From Chryseobacterium sp. c4a (GTDB lineage: Bacteria > Bacteroidota > Bacteroidia > Flavobacteriales > Weeksellaceae), in NCBI RefSeq assembly GCF_009900745.1, contig NZ_WXVU01000009.1:1-64000 (forward strand): a DNA stretch of 64,000 nucleotides. The letters run 5' to 3'. The notes under the pieces were generated by a model. That model had not been told where the DNA came from. It was given only the letters and a program-made list of their open reading frames with translations, and searched no databases. Each line of letters begins with the position of its first letter. Positions within the stretch are counted from its first letter, which is position 1. The position numbers and the translations under genes were made by a program. Below are positions 42,205 through 51,925 of this stretch, one piece after another.

Positions 42205-45147
42205 ATGAAAAAATTTTATCTGTTATTAGGCTTAACAACCTCATTTTTTTCAGCCCAAAGCTCAGGAAATCCAGGTCGTAGCTTCACACCACCACCACCG
42301 TCAATCTATGAAATGGAAAAATATACTACCTATAATGTCGGTTTACAAAACGGGGTAGTTCAATACAGTATACCATTATACACTATTAAATTAGGGAATA
42401 CAGATATTCCAATTAGCCTGAATTATTATACATCTTCCTTGAAATATGGTAAAGGATCTGGTGAAGTGGGTTTAGGATGGCAGTTGTCTCCTCTCATTAA
42501 TATTTCAAGAACAGTAAATGGAAGACCGGATGAAATGTTTCCAATGCCAAATGATCTTGATGTTAATACAATCAATGCCTTAGGAAGAAAAGAAGATATA
42601 GACTCTTATCTTAGTTCATTTGTTGGGCTTTCTGGTGGAGGAAGTGTTTTTCCACCTGTTAAAAACTATCCTTATCAAGATAGCGAATTTGACATTTTTA
42701 ATTATAATCTGGGAAATAATTATGGATCTTTTATCATAACAAACAGACAAAATAAAACCATCCAGTCTACAGATCAGAATATTAAAATTGAATACAATCA
42801 AATTACTAATGACAAAATAGATTATATCAAGATTTTTGATGACAAAGGAGCCATATATGAAATGGGCAAGGAGAAAAATACTGATGAAAAGTTATTTTGC
42901 TACAGCAACTATTCTCTTCCCTTTGGTGGAGGCAGTGCCATTACAGCATGGTATGTTTCTAAAATAACAGATATCACAGGTAACTCTGCAAAATTTGATT
43001 ATATCGATGGTAATGAATCTTATGAAAGTTCTTCTGGCTTATATATTCGCGATGCTGTACCTCCTTACTTCCCCAGTGTGATAAATTCTACACAAGGACG
43101 ATCAGCATCTTATTCTACAAAAAGAATACAAAAGATCACCACAAAGAACGAAATAATAACTTTTAACAGAGAAGGGTTAACCTCCTCTATAGAGATAAGA
43201 GATCCATTTGGCCATCTCATTAAATTGGTTACTCTTGGGTACAAAAGAAATATGCTTACATCTGTAACCATAAAAGGAAAAGATGTATCATCTCCCCAGA
43301 TCTATAGATTCAAATACTACAAAGAAGATGATTTAGGCCCTTTTTCAGCTGACTATTGGGGCAATTATACAGATTATTCTACAGGAACATTTCCAAAATA
43401 TGAAGGTGGAGATAATATTTTTTTCTGTCTTTGGAATAATAAAAATGACTTGAATAATATTGCCAATACAGCTCTTAAAAGTGAAAGTGGACTTTCTAAT
43501 CATTATTTACTGGAAAGAATAGAATTCCCTACCGGGGGCTACAGAAGATTTGAATATGAACCCCATGAATACAATGGGTATAGTGAACTTAATAAAACAC
43601 ATACACGAAAAACGATGGGAATCAGAATTAAAAAAATTACTTCCTATGATGGGAACAAAAATACCTTAATCAAGCAATACAAATACGGTTTAAATGAAGG
43701 AAATATAGGAATTGTGGTAGATGATATGGCTCGAAGTTTTTGGTTTGCATCAGAAGGAGTTGAACTTTTATCCAATGTATCCTCCATTGTAAAAAAAGGA
43801 AGGTATGTGTCACTCACCAGTACAAACCCCTTTGCAAGTCAATTAGAATCAGTAGGATCTATATACTATCCACAAGTAACAGTTTATGATTCTGACGAAA
43901 ATGAAAAATATAGTGGTAAAATAGAATATTATTTTAAAAACAATTCATACATCCCTTATATTACGCCTTACTATTCGAATCGTTATTACGATTTAGAAAG
44001 TAATGGTTGTTCTTCTTTTACTCCTAACAGACAATTTGATTCATATCATATTCCACTTTTTAGTCTGGGACTTTCTAACAACAGTATTACTAAAACATTA
44101 TATTATAAAAATTTAAATACCAATAGTCCTATCAATTCAAATAATTTTTCTCTTATAAAAAAAGAAGAAAATAAATATGAACACAAGAATTATAAATCTT
44201 ATAAAGGGCTTCACATTAACAAATTTGCTACAGGTTATACCACTTCTGAAGCAGAATATTTTAGTAATGCTGTCGAGTCTTTTTTTGATTATGCTAATTA
44301 TACCCTGGAAATAGGAAACAGTAAGCTGACTGACAAAATTGTTACTGATTATTTTCCTAATAAAGACTCAATTACTATACATACAAATTATACATATGCT
44401 AACCCCTTAACCAGTAATGTTACTACACAAAAAATAATTTCTGCTGATGGCCTTGTCTCTGAAACATCTTATCAATATGCCCATGATAAAAATAATCAAT
44501 ACCTCATTGATAAAAATGTAATAGGGATCCCTTTACTTACTACGGCTATTCAAAAACAAAGTTTAACTGATCCCGGAAAAATAATTTCCAAATCTGAAAC
44601 TATTTATCCAACAACACAGACAGAAGCCAATAATACAACAGGAGGTCTTGCTCTCCCAAAATCCATACTGAATTTTGATCTGCAAAACCCTAATGCATCA
44701 CAGACCGAATTTACTTATGATTTGTACAATAATAATGGTAACCTCCTTCAATACACAGAAAAAGATGGAAAAACTACAGCTATCATCTGGGGATATAACA
44801 ATACCTTGCCTATTGCTAAAGTTGAAGGTTCTACATTCCCACCACTTACTCCTTATTTAAGAGCAATTATTCCCGCCTCAAATATTGATGCCAAAGAGGG
44901 AACCAATGCTTCGGAACAAGAGTTAATTATGCTTCTGGACGGATTCAAAATGAATCTAGCCCTCTCTAGATACCAGATTACCACATACACATATGACCCT
45001 TTAGTTGGAGTAACCAGCATCACACCTCCATCAGGAATCAGAGAGGTATATATTTATGACACAGCCAATCGTCTGAAAGAAGTAAGGCAAGATTCTTCTA
45101 CTGGTAAAATCATAAAAACTTTTAAATACAATTATAAAAACCAATGA
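42205..45147 (+). CDS. RHS-like secreted shell protein (copy 1)
   Basis: The 980-residue protein has a signal peptide (MKKFYLLLGLTTSFFSAQ) followed by an N-terminal beta-rich part (SIPLYTIKLGNTDIPISLNYY and GEVGLGWQLSPLINISRTVNG), which is like the SpvB/TcdB-type start of toxin-complex shells. YD-like repeats are sparse. It ends with ITPPSGIREVYIYDTANRLKEVRQD and stops at KTFKYNYKNQ, before any RHS core or toxin domain. It is closely related in layout to the gene at 53558, which is followed by a full RHS protein; here the next genes are fibre-like. The stop overlaps the next start by 4 bp, so it heads the operon. Confidence 0.75.
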   Translation: MKKFYLLLGLTTSFFSAQSSGNPGRSFTPPPPSIYEMEKYTTYNVGLQNGVVQYSIPLYTIKLGNTDIPISLNYYTSSLKYGKGSGEVGLGWQLSPLINISRTVNGRPDEMFPMPNDLDVNTINALGRKEDIDSYLSSFVGLSGGGSVFPPVKNYPYQDSEFDIFNYNLGNNYGSFIITNRQNKTIQSTDQNIKIEYNQITNDKIDYIKIFDDKGAIYEMGKEKNTDEKLFCYSNYSLPFGGGSAITAWYVSKITDITGNSAKFDYIDGNESYESSSGLYIRDAVPPYFPSVINSTQGRSASYSTKRIQKITTKNEIITFNREGLTSSIEIRDPFGHLIKLVTLGYKRNMLTSVTIKGKDVSSPQIYRFKYYKEDDLGPFSADYWGNYTDYSTGTFPKYEGGDNIFFCLWNNKNDLNNIANTALKSESGLSNHYLLERIEFPTGGYRRFEYEPHEYNGYSELNKTHTRKTMGIRIKKITSYDGNKNTLIKQYKYGLNEGNIGIVVDDMARSFWFASEGVELLSNVSSIVKKGRYVSLTSTNPFASQLESVGSIYYPQVTVYDSDENEKYSGKIEYYFKNNSYIPYITPYYSNRYYDLESNGCSSFTPNRQFDSYHIPLFSLGLSNNSITKTLYYKNLNTNSPINSNNFSLIKKEENKYEHKNYKSYKGLHINKFATGYTTSEAEYFSNAVESFFDYANYTLEIGNSKLTDKIVTDYFPNKDSITIHTNYTYANPLTSNVTTQKIISADGLVSETSYQYAHDKNNQYLIDKNVIGIPLLTTAIQKQSLTDPGKIISKSETIYPTTQTEANNTTGGLALPKSILNFDLQNPNASQTEFTYDLYNNNGNLLQYTEKDGKTTAIIWGYNNTLPIAKVEGSTFPPLTPYLRAIIPASNIDAKEGTNASEQELIMLLDGFKMNLALSRYQITTYTYDPLVGVTSITPPSGIREVYIYDTANRLKEVRQDSSTGKIIKTFKYNYKNQ

Positions 45148-46160
45148 AAAAACTCAATATTCTGTTGTTGATACTTCCTGGGCTCTATTATGCACAATTA
45201 TCAACTCCACAAGGACAGATTCAGGCAACGGTGAATCCGGAAACTGGAAACATTGGAATTGGTACCACAAGACCTGAAGCTAAACTGAATGTTACAGGAA
45301 TGCATGGGGATACCACAATATTATTAAAATCTTCAGGAAACGGATCAGATGTACCTGCTTATTTAAACCTATGGGCTTCTGAACCAACTCTTACTTACAA
45401 TGGTGTGGGAATAGGAAACAACGTCAGATTTTTTAACCCCCAAACTAATACACCAGGCTTATCCAGATTCGTAGAGAATTTTGGTGGATCTTATATACGT
45501 TTACTTGATAACTCTATTAACTTCAATCTAATCAATTCAAGCGGACAAGCCAAGACCGCTGTAAATATTGTAGACAACGGAAATATGGCTATAGGAACCC
45601 ATATTCCTTCAACAAAATTAGAAGTTTACAATGAAGCCAGCATGGGACATCTGACATTGTCAGGGAATGATAATGGAGCCAGTGATTATTCACGAATTGA
45701 TCTCGACTATAAAATTAAAAGTACCGGACATGTAGTGGGAAGAGTTTCTTCTTTCTATCTGGATTCAGGAAATGGAGGAAGTGGAGGATTGAGGTTCTTT
45801 ACCAGAGACGCAGGCCAACTTAAAGAGAAAATGTGGATAGCCGCCAATGGCAATGTTTCCATCTCCAATAAGCTTGAAGCTAAAGAAATTAAAGTAACCA
45901 ACTCTCCTACTGCCGATTTTGTCTTTGAAGATACTTATCAACTCCCTAAGCTGGAAAACGTAGAAAAGCACATCAAAGAAAAAAAGCATCTCCCTGAAAT
46001 TGCTTCTGCTGCAGAAATGCGGAAAGAAGGAGTCAATATTGGAGAGTTACAGATTAAACTTCTGCAAAAAATTGAAGAGCTTACACTCTACTCTATTGAA
46101 CAAAATAAAATGATTGAGCAAATGAAGAATGAGATAAAAATGTTAAAAACGAAATTATAA
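45144..46160 (+). CDS. Tail-fibre-like secreted protein, type A tail (paralog 1)
   Basis: The 338-residue protein has a signal peptide (LLLILPGLYYAQ), a repeat-rich head with ETGNIGIGTTRPEAKLNV and NGNMAIGTHIPSTKLEV, and a conserved C-terminus: KEIKVTNSPTADFVFEDTYQL, EKKHLPEIASAAEM, GVNIGELQIKLLQKIEELTLYS and a coiled coil. The GIGT repeats are as in phage tail fibres and the tail is the Bacteroidota fibre-chaperone-like module. It lacks the catalytic pair expected of S74 autoprotease domains as far as I can see. It is presumably exported and trimeric. Its start overlaps the RHS-like gene by 4 bp. Confidence 0.7.
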   Translation: MKKLNILLLILPGLYYAQLSTPQGQIQATVNPETGNIGIGTTRPEAKLNVTGMHGDTTILLKSSGNGSDVPAYLNLWASEPTLTYNGVGIGNNVRFFNPQTNTPGLSRFVENFGGSYIRLLDNSINFNLINSSGQAKTAVNIVDNGNMAIGTHIPSTKLEVYNEASMGHLTLSGNDNGASDYSRIDLDYKIKSTGHVVGRVSSFYLDSGNGGSGGLRFFTRDAGQLKEKMWIAANGNVSISNKLEAKEIKVTNSPTADFVFEDTYQLPKLENVEKHIKEKKHLPEIASAAEMRKEGVNIGELQIKLLQKIEELTLYSIEQNKMIEQMKNEIKMLKTKL

Positions 46161-46166
46161 TAATTC

Positions 46167-46607
46167 ATGAAAAAGCTCTACATAGTCTTACTAATTATTC
46201 CAAGTCTTGGTTTTGCACAAATAGCATCCCCAAACGGACAAATTCAAGCCACCATAAATTCTGGAAGCGGAAATATCGGAATTGGTACAACAAATCCTCA
46301 GAGTAAACTCGATATCCGTGCGGATGAAAACATCCCCATTATCAGAGGAAATGGAGGTTATATTCCCACTGGTTTACGTTTTATAGATGATTCATATACG
46401 CAGCCTGGTCAAGTGAAAGAATGGGCTCTTTGGAAAGGGAATACTTGGGCAAAAGGTTTTGGTTTTTATCGCTATGATGTGAATGCTTGCCAAGGAGAGT
46501 TCCAGATTAAACTTCTGCAAAAGATTGAGGAGCTTACGCTTTATTCAATACAGCAAAACAAGAGAATAGAACAGCTGGAAAAAGAAATAAAAGCACAAAA
46601 GAAATAA
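46167..46607 (+). CDS. Truncated tail-fibre-like paralog 2 (internal-deletion chimera)
   Basis: The 146-residue protein has the signal peptide and head of the group, then SKLDIRADENIPIIRGNGGYIPTGLRFIDDSYTQPGQVKEWALWKGN, nearly the same as in the gene at 47709. It then jumps directly to GEFQIKLLQKIEELTLYSIQ, the type A coiled-coil tail. The middle adhesion module (NGTIHAKEVKV... to ...EKGHLPN) is missing. The joint falls at the conserved GE-QIKLLQKIEEL block, so it probably arose by recombination between paralogs in the array. The frame is kept, so it may still make a protein. Confidence 0.7.
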   Translation: MKKLYIVLLIIPSLGFAQIASPNGQIQATINSGSGNIGIGTTNPQSKLDIRADENIPIIRGNGGYIPTGLRFIDDSYTQPGQVKEWALWKGNTWAKGFGFYRYDVNACQGEFQIKLLQKIEELTLYSIQQNKRIEQLEKEIKAQKK

Positions 46608-46611
46608 AATT

Positions 46612-47712
46612 ATGAAAACATTAAAATACCTTATAATTTTAGGACTTCTTGTCTCTTCATTAAAGTCATTAAAGGCTCAGAACTATACTCCTATTATTAA
46701 TTATAATTTTAATGGCACTCCTTCTAATGGGATCAAAATAAAGACCAACATTCCATTTGTTCATAGTTGGGGAATGCCTACAATCATTATTGAAGGATAT
46801 AATTATGCAGATTCAACTTCTATAGGCCTTATTATGAATTGGTATGTATATGACAATCAATTTATCAATTATGGAATATCATCATTTGGAGGATATACTC
46901 CTGAAGTAAAATTATCTCAGGAAAATGGAAAAGTAATTATTTTCATCAACGATAAAAAATACTATAATAGATTTACTGCCAGAGCTTTTGCTATAGACAA
47001 GGGAGAAGATTCCAGCTGGTTTTCCGACTGGAGTATCACTGATGAATCTTTATCTGGCACCAATACGGTTACTGTTCCATATAAAAATACTGTAGGTGAA
47101 TTAAGGTTTCCAGGAGGAATTATTACAAACAGTGGACTTATAGGAATTGGAACCACCAACCCACAATCAAAATTAGAAATTTATGGAGGGGGGGATCTTA
47201 CCTTAAAAGGGGCAACAGCAGATGCCGGAGACCTTATTTTTCAACAAAACACAGGAAAACAAAATGCAAGAATATGGTCGGATGATAATGGAGGCTTGAA
47301 TTTCTCAGGTTCCGATAATAATCCCAAAATATCTTTAATCAACAATGGAAATGTAGGAATAGGAATTTCTAATCCACAAAACAAATTAGACGTTAACGGA
47401 ACCATCCATGCCAAAGAAGTAAAAGTAGATATGTCCGGATGGGCAGATTTTGTCTTCCAAAAAGATTATCAACTTCCTACTCTTGACGAAGTCGAAAAAT
47501 ATATTAATGAAAAGGGACATCTTCCCAATATACCCAACGCAAAAGAAGTCACTGAAAACGGATTATCACTGGGGGAAAATCAAAAACGTCTTCTTCAAAA
47601 GATTGAGGAACTTACTCTTTACCAAATTCAACTGAACAAAGAAGTCAGAAACCTTAGACAAGAAAATAGGCTTCTAAAAGAAACCATGAGAAAAAACAAA
47701 CACAGACCATGA
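46612..47712 (+). CDS. Tail-fibre-like secreted protein, type B tail (paralog 3)
   Basis: The 366-residue protein has a signal peptide (SLKSLKAQ), a unique beta-rich head (about residues 25-180), two GIGT repeats (GLIGIGTTNPQSKLEI and GNVGIGISNPQNKLDVNG), and the type B tail KEVKVDMSGWADFVFQKDYQL, EKGHLPNIPNAKEV, GLSLGENQKRLLQKIEELTLYQ and a basic coiled coil. It has a 5-bp gap to the upstream gene. The variable head with a fixed tail suggests that binding specificity differs among paralogs. Confidence 0.7.
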   Translation: MKTLKYLIILGLLVSSLKSLKAQNYTPIINYNFNGTPSNGIKIKTNIPFVHSWGMPTIIIEGYNYADSTSIGLIMNWYVYDNQFINYGISSFGGYTPEVKLSQENGKVIIFINDKKYYNRFTARAFAIDKGEDSSWFSDWSITDESLSGTNTVTVPYKNTVGELRFPGGIITNSGLIGIGTTNPQSKLEIYGGGDLTLKGATADAGDLIFQQNTGKQNARIWSDDNGGLNFSGSDNNPKISLINNGNVGIGISNPQNKLDVNGTIHAKEVKVDMSGWADFVFQKDYQLPTLDEVEKYINEKGHLPNIPNAKEVTENGLSLGENQKRLLQKIEELTLYQIQLNKEVRNLRQENRLLKETMRKNKHRP

Positions 47713-48941
47713 AAAATATAACTCTACTTTTTATTTTACTATCAACAGGATTTCTTAATTCCTTAAAGGCACAGGCTATTCAAACATTTACATCTGCGGG
47801 AACTCAGGATCAATACGTACCGGTAGTATTTGGTTTTACCAATAAACCCTTTTCTATTTCCAGAGCTAGTATTCATGAAGACCGAACATGGTTGGCTTAT
47901 GGAATAGCCACTATTAATGGCATAGGTTATGGTTGGGGATCTGGAAATACCATGATTAAACTTGAGAATTTCACCAATGGAATTAAAAATGCGGATAATA
48001 CCGGTGAATGGTACAGCTATATCGGAAAAGTTCTCTGTGAATGGATCAAATCCGGAATTATAGTATATGTGAGAGGAGGTACAACGTATTACACAGACGG
48101 AATCATTCAAAGAAACGATGGCATTTATACCGCACAGGAAGGCACACAAAAAAACCTTACAGCCGTACCCCTTACCGAACCTGGGTTTAATATTCCAAGA
48201 GGAGTATATGTTGCTGATTGGGAGATTAATGCCAATACCCGAAGTTTGAATAACACCATGACCAATACTCAGAATATTTATTCTAGCAATGGGAATATTG
48301 GAATCGGTACAACAACTCCTGAATCCAGTCTTGATATCCGGGCAAATGGAAGTTCCCCTATCATAAGAGGTAATGGAGGTTATATTCCAACGGGCTTACG
48401 CTTCATAGATGATTCCTATACACAACCAGGCCAAATTAAAGAATGGGCTATATGGAAAGGCAATACTTTTACCAAAGGGCTTAGTTTCATGAGATATGAT
48501 GCTGTGGATCGTTGTGGTGCTGGTATATGTGATATTGCTTTACAGCTTAGTGATAATGGAAACATAGGAATAGGAACCCCTAACCCACAAAATAAATTAG
48601 ACGTTAACGGAACTGTCCATGCTAAGGAAGTAAAAGTAGATATGACAGGATGGGCAGATTTTGTTTTTCATAAAGACTATCACCTTCCTCCCCTTGCTGA
48701 AGTAGAAAAGCACATCATTGAAAAGGGACATCTTCCCAATATACCCAACGCAAAAGAAATTACAGAAAATGGTCTGTCAGTGGGAGAAAATCAGAAATTG
48801 TTGTTGCAAAAAATAGAAGAGCTCACTCTTTACTCCATTGAACAGGATAAAGAGCTAAAACAACAGAGAGCTCTTAACAAAGAAACCTTAGAACTTATTC
48901 AAAAGTTAGAAAACCGGATTAATATATTAGAAAATAAATAA
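47709..48941 (+). CDS. Tail-fibre-like secreted protein, type B tail (paralog 4)
   Basis: The 410-residue protein has a signal peptide (FLNSLKAQ), a head of about 160 residues with Trp and Gly, a segment SSLDIRANGSSPIIRGNGGYIPTGLRFIDD that is shared with paralog 2, and a type B tail (KEVKVDMTGWADFVFHKDYHL, KGHLPNIPNAKEI, GLSVGENQKLLLQKIEEL). Its ATG overlaps the stop of paralog 3 by 4 bp. It is the probable full-length counterpart of the chimera at 46167. Confidence 0.7.
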   Translation: MKNITLLFILLSTGFLNSLKAQAIQTFTSAGTQDQYVPVVFGFTNKPFSISRASIHEDRTWLAYGIATINGIGYGWGSGNTMIKLENFTNGIKNADNTGEWYSYIGKVLCEWIKSGIIVYVRGGTTYYTDGIIQRNDGIYTAQEGTQKNLTAVPLTEPGFNIPRGVYVADWEINANTRSLNNTMTNTQNIYSSNGNIGIGTTTPESSLDIRANGSSPIIRGNGGYIPTGLRFIDDSYTQPGQIKEWAIWKGNTFTKGLSFMRYDAVDRCGAGICDIALQLSDNGNIGIGTPNPQNKLDVNGTVHAKEVKVDMTGWADFVFHKDYHLPPLAEVEKHIIEKGHLPNIPNAKEITENGLSVGENQKLLLQKIEELTLYSIEQDKELKQQRALNKETLELIQKLENRINILENK

Positions 48942-48943
48942 CA

Positions 48944-49729
48944 ATGAAAAAGAATTGTATAATCATAACCTTTTTACTGGCAATAAGCTTCAATTCTCAG
49001 GAGATAAAATTTGATCGACTGATTGGAAATAATGATGGGGTTAATTACTATTTAGGACATTATCACGTACCTGGATCCGACGGGTTGGAAATAAAATGGT
49101 ACGGAGGAATCAGATTAACAGAAGGAGGTTACAATAATGTATTACAACTGACTAACGGAAATGTGGGAATCGGAACCATTACTCCGAAAGAAAAACTGGA
49201 TGTTAATGGAAGCTTCAGAGCGGGAACAGATGAGCGCTACTTTATTTATAACGGATCAGCAGATATTCTCCTTAAAGACATTTCCAGAGGAACCGGAGGT
49301 AGAGCTATTGTACATGATGGTAATAATAAACTTACCTTAAATTATGAGAATGATTTTACTGGAGGAACTCAGCTAGGGCAATCTTTTTTAGTGAAAGGAA
49401 CTAATGCTATACTCGATGGTAAACTGGAGGCCAAAGAAATCAAAATAACCAATACCCCCACCGCAGATTTTGTATTTGAGAAAAATTATAACCTCCCTAC
49501 TCTTGAAAGCATAGAGAAGCACATTAAAGAAAAGAAACACTTACCAGAAGTTGCTTCAGCTAAAGAAATGCAAAAAGAAGGGGTCAATATCGGGGACTTT
49601 CAAATCAAGCTTTTACAAAAGATCGAGGAGCTTACCCTCTACTCTATTAAGCAGAATAAACAACTTAAGCAACAAACAGAAATCAATAAGAAATTAGAAC
49701 AACGTCTTTCAAAGCTAGAGAAAAAATGA
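48944..49729 (+). CDS. Tail-fibre-like secreted protein, type A tail (paralog 5)
   Basis: The 261-residue protein is the shortest complete member. It has a signal peptide (IITFLLAISFNSQ), one GIGT repeat (GNVGIGTITPKEKLDVNG), a short unique middle with GRAIVHDGNNKLTLNYEND, and the type A tail (KEIKITNTPTADFVFEKNYNL, EKKHLPEVASAKEM, GVNIGDFQIKLLQKIEEL). The stop overlaps the next start by 4 bp. Confidence 0.7.
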   Translation: MKKNCIIITFLLAISFNSQEIKFDRLIGNNDGVNYYLGHYHVPGSDGLEIKWYGGIRLTEGGYNNVLQLTNGNVGIGTITPKEKLDVNGSFRAGTDERYFIYNGSADILLKDISRGTGGRAIVHDGNNKLTLNYENDFTGGTQLGQSFLVKGTNAILDGKLEAKEIKITNTPTADFVFEKNYNLPTLESIEKHIKEKKHLPEVASAKEMQKEGVNIGDFQIKLLQKIEELTLYSIKQNKQLKQQTEINKKLEQRLSKLEKK

Positions 49730-50964
49730 AAAAACTCATATTAGTTCCTTTGTTATGGGCATGTATAATCAATGGACAAGCATTATCTGAAACCCAGAAA
49801 CAAAATGCGAGAGCTACAGGATATGCCATTGTAGCGGCCAAAAATCCGGGAGTAGATTTTTCCATCTACATGATCCCTTGGGATGGTGTAAATAGCCTTG
49901 AAAATAATGCCAATAGTCAAATAAACCCAAGCTGGCATGCACAGGCAGCCGTCAAAGGAGAATACTTTGATCAGACTTTTGATAACACTCCTTTTACAGG
50001 CTATAGTTCTGTAGTGACCAGCCAGGAGGAATTTGATAAATTTAAATCCACTGGTACCCAATGGTGGATTGTATGCAGTACCTTGCCCTCCTATAGCTCA
50101 AATATTTATGGTAAAAATGGGAATATTGGTATAGGAACTATTAATCCGGTAGCCAAACTCCATATTGAAACCAACAAACAGGACGAAAGCTCATTTGGGG
50201 ATCTTTACTTAGGCAATACTGAATTGAGCCTTCGCTTAGGGAATACTCCCAATTATTCATGGATTCAGAGTCATGCTGGTAGACCATTATTCATTAATAA
50301 ACTTGGAAATAATACTATTCTCAATAAAGAAAAAGGAAATGTCGGGATCGGTGTAGAAGACCCTTTGGCTAAACTACATATTGCCACAAGCAAACAGAAT
50401 GAAAGCTCATTGGGTGATATTTTTGTTGGTGATGCCAATGCCAATATGAGAATTGGTAATACACCCGAATATTCATGGATTCAAAGCCATGCCAGCAGAC
50501 CTTTATTTATCAATACCCTCGGAAACAATATTATTCTTAATAAAAACGGCGGAAATGTAGGAATCGGAATGTCTAATCCTCAAAACAAATTAGATGTCAA
50601 CGGAACCATCCATGCCAAAGAAGTAAAAATAGATATGTCTGGATGGGCTGATTTTGTGTTTCAAAAAGACTATCCATTGCCAAGCCTTGAAGAGATTGAA
50701 AAACATATTAATGAAAAAGGCCATTTAGCCAATATTCCGACAACAAAAGAGATCATGGAGAACGGATTATTGCTTGGAGAGAATCAAAAACTTCTATTGC
50801 AAAAAATCGAAGAGCTTACTTTATATACTATCGAACAGTACAAGCTTAATAAAATACAATCTGAACAGCTTCAACAGCAAATTCAGATTAATAAATCACT
50901 GGAGCAACGTCTTCACAAACTGGAAAAAACAAATCATAAGAAAATTATTAAACAGAAAATATGA
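49726..50964 (+). CDS. Tail-fibre-like secreted protein with duplicated module, type B tail (paralog 6)
   Basis: The 412-residue protein has a signal peptide (LLWACIINGQ), a head domain, then a tandem duplication of about 70 residues: PVAKLHIETNKQDESSFGDLY ... TPNYSWIQSHAGRPLFINKLGNN and PLAKLHIATSKQNESSLGDIF ... TPEYSWIQSHASRPLFINTLGNN. The type B tail follows (KEVKIDMSGWADFVFQKDYPL, KGHLANIPTTKEI, GLLLGENQKLLLQKIEEL). The duplicated units have diverged by about 25 percent, so the duplication is not recent. Confidence 0.7.
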   Translation: MKKLILVPLLWACIINGQALSETQKQNARATGYAIVAAKNPGVDFSIYMIPWDGVNSLENNANSQINPSWHAQAAVKGEYFDQTFDNTPFTGYSSVVTSQEEFDKFKSTGTQWWIVCSTLPSYSSNIYGKNGNIGIGTINPVAKLHIETNKQDESSFGDLYLGNTELSLRLGNTPNYSWIQSHAGRPLFINKLGNNTILNKEKGNVGIGVEDPLAKLHIATSKQNESSLGDIFVGDANANMRIGNTPEYSWIQSHASRPLFINTLGNNIILNKNGGNVGIGMSNPQNKLDVNGTIHAKEVKIDMSGWADFVFQKDYPLPSLEEIEKHINEKGHLANIPTTKEIMENGLLLGENQKLLLQKIEELTLYTIEQYKLNKIQSEQLQQQIQINKSLEQRLHKLEKTNHKKIIKQKI

Positions 50965-51866
50965 AAAGTATTCAGCTCTTATCTCTTTTACTTCCGGCAG
51001 CTTTATTTGGACAACTAGCTTCCGGTATTGCAGTTCACAATACCCGGGATATCAACAATCCCCCATCAGACTTTGGCCATCAGGTACAGGCTGATTTTAA
51101 AATCAGAGGTGTTGTAGGAGCTCCCGGAGAAGGATATTATTCAGGAATGCTTACGATAGCTCCCTGGAGTGACAATAGTGGAGATAAGCATCATCAGCTT
51201 AACTTTAATAATGGTGGGATTTTCTATAGAATGGGACTTCCTCAAGGGCAATGGGAAGGTTGGAAAAAATTAGTCATTGCTGACTCGAACGGAAATGTGG
51301 GGATCGCAACAACCTCTCCTGATACTACTTTAGATGTTGGAGGAATAATTCGGTCTTCAATATCAAGTAATGAAGGGGGAACAATTGATCTGCTTAATCC
51401 AAGTAAAACAGGAGCTAGTGCCTCCGTATGGAGGATCTATAACATGACTGGAGGATATGGCAACTCTCTACAGTTCTGGAGCTATTCCGCAGATGGCAGT
51501 GCAAGCGGGGCCAAGTTTATACTTGGTGATAATGGAAACATTTCAACCTATGGCAAATTTGAAGCCAGAGAAATTAAAGTCACCAACACTCCCACTGCTG
51601 ATTTTGTCTTTGAAGAAAACTATAACCTTCCCACTCTTGAAAGTGTAGAAAAACACATTAAAGATAAAAAGCATCTGCCGGAAATTGCATCTGCTACAGC
51701 AATGCAGAAAGAAGGTGTAAACATAGGCGAATTCCAGATTAAGCTTTTGCAAAAAATTGAAGAACTCACCCTTTATACTATTGAACAAAACAAACTCATT
51801 AAACAACAACAAAAGAACATGGAGAAAATGCAAGATGAAATTAATGCTTTAAAAAAAACAAATTAA
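50961..51866 (+). CDS. Tail-fibre-like secreted protein, type A tail (paralog 7)
   Basis: The 301-residue protein has a signal peptide (LLLPAALFGQ), a head with HQVQADFKIRGVVGAPGEGYYSGMLTIAPW and NGGIFYRMGLPQGQWEGWKKL, typical of phage-tail pyocin-knob or tail-fibre domains, then GNVGIATTSPDTTLDVGG and the type A tail (KEIKVTNTPTADFVFEENYNL here preceded by ARE, DKKHLPEIASATAM, GVNIGEFQIKLLQKIEEL). It is the last of the array. A 59-bp gap separates it from the T9SS substrate gene. Confidence 0.72.
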   Translation: MKSIQLLSLLLPAALFGQLASGIAVHNTRDINNPPSDFGHQVQADFKIRGVVGAPGEGYYSGMLTIAPWSDNSGDKHHQLNFNNGGIFYRMGLPQGQWEGWKKLVIADSNGNVGIATTSPDTTLDVGGIIRSSISSNEGGTIDLLNPSKTGASASVWRIYNMTGGYGNSLQFWSYSADGSASGAKFILGDNGNISTYGKFEAREIKVTNTPTADFVFEENYNLPTLESVEKHIKDKKHLPEIASATAMQKEGVNIGEFQIKLLQKIEELTLYTIEQNKLIKQQQKNMEKMQDEINALKKTN

Positions 51867-51925
51867 AATAATTACGATACAACTTCATTTCAACTCTAAA
51901 AATATTTGAATTTAAAATTCGGATT

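Noticed and set aside
45144..51866. S74 peptidase (intramolecular chaperone) domains in the fibre proteins
   Set aside because: The tails share the -ADFVF- and -HLP-I- segments, but I cannot see the S74 catalytic residues; the milder tail-fibre-like label is used.
42205..51866. Prophage, because of tail-fibre-like genes
   Set aside because: There are no capsid, terminase, portal, tail-tube or integrase genes, and the proteins have signal peptides.
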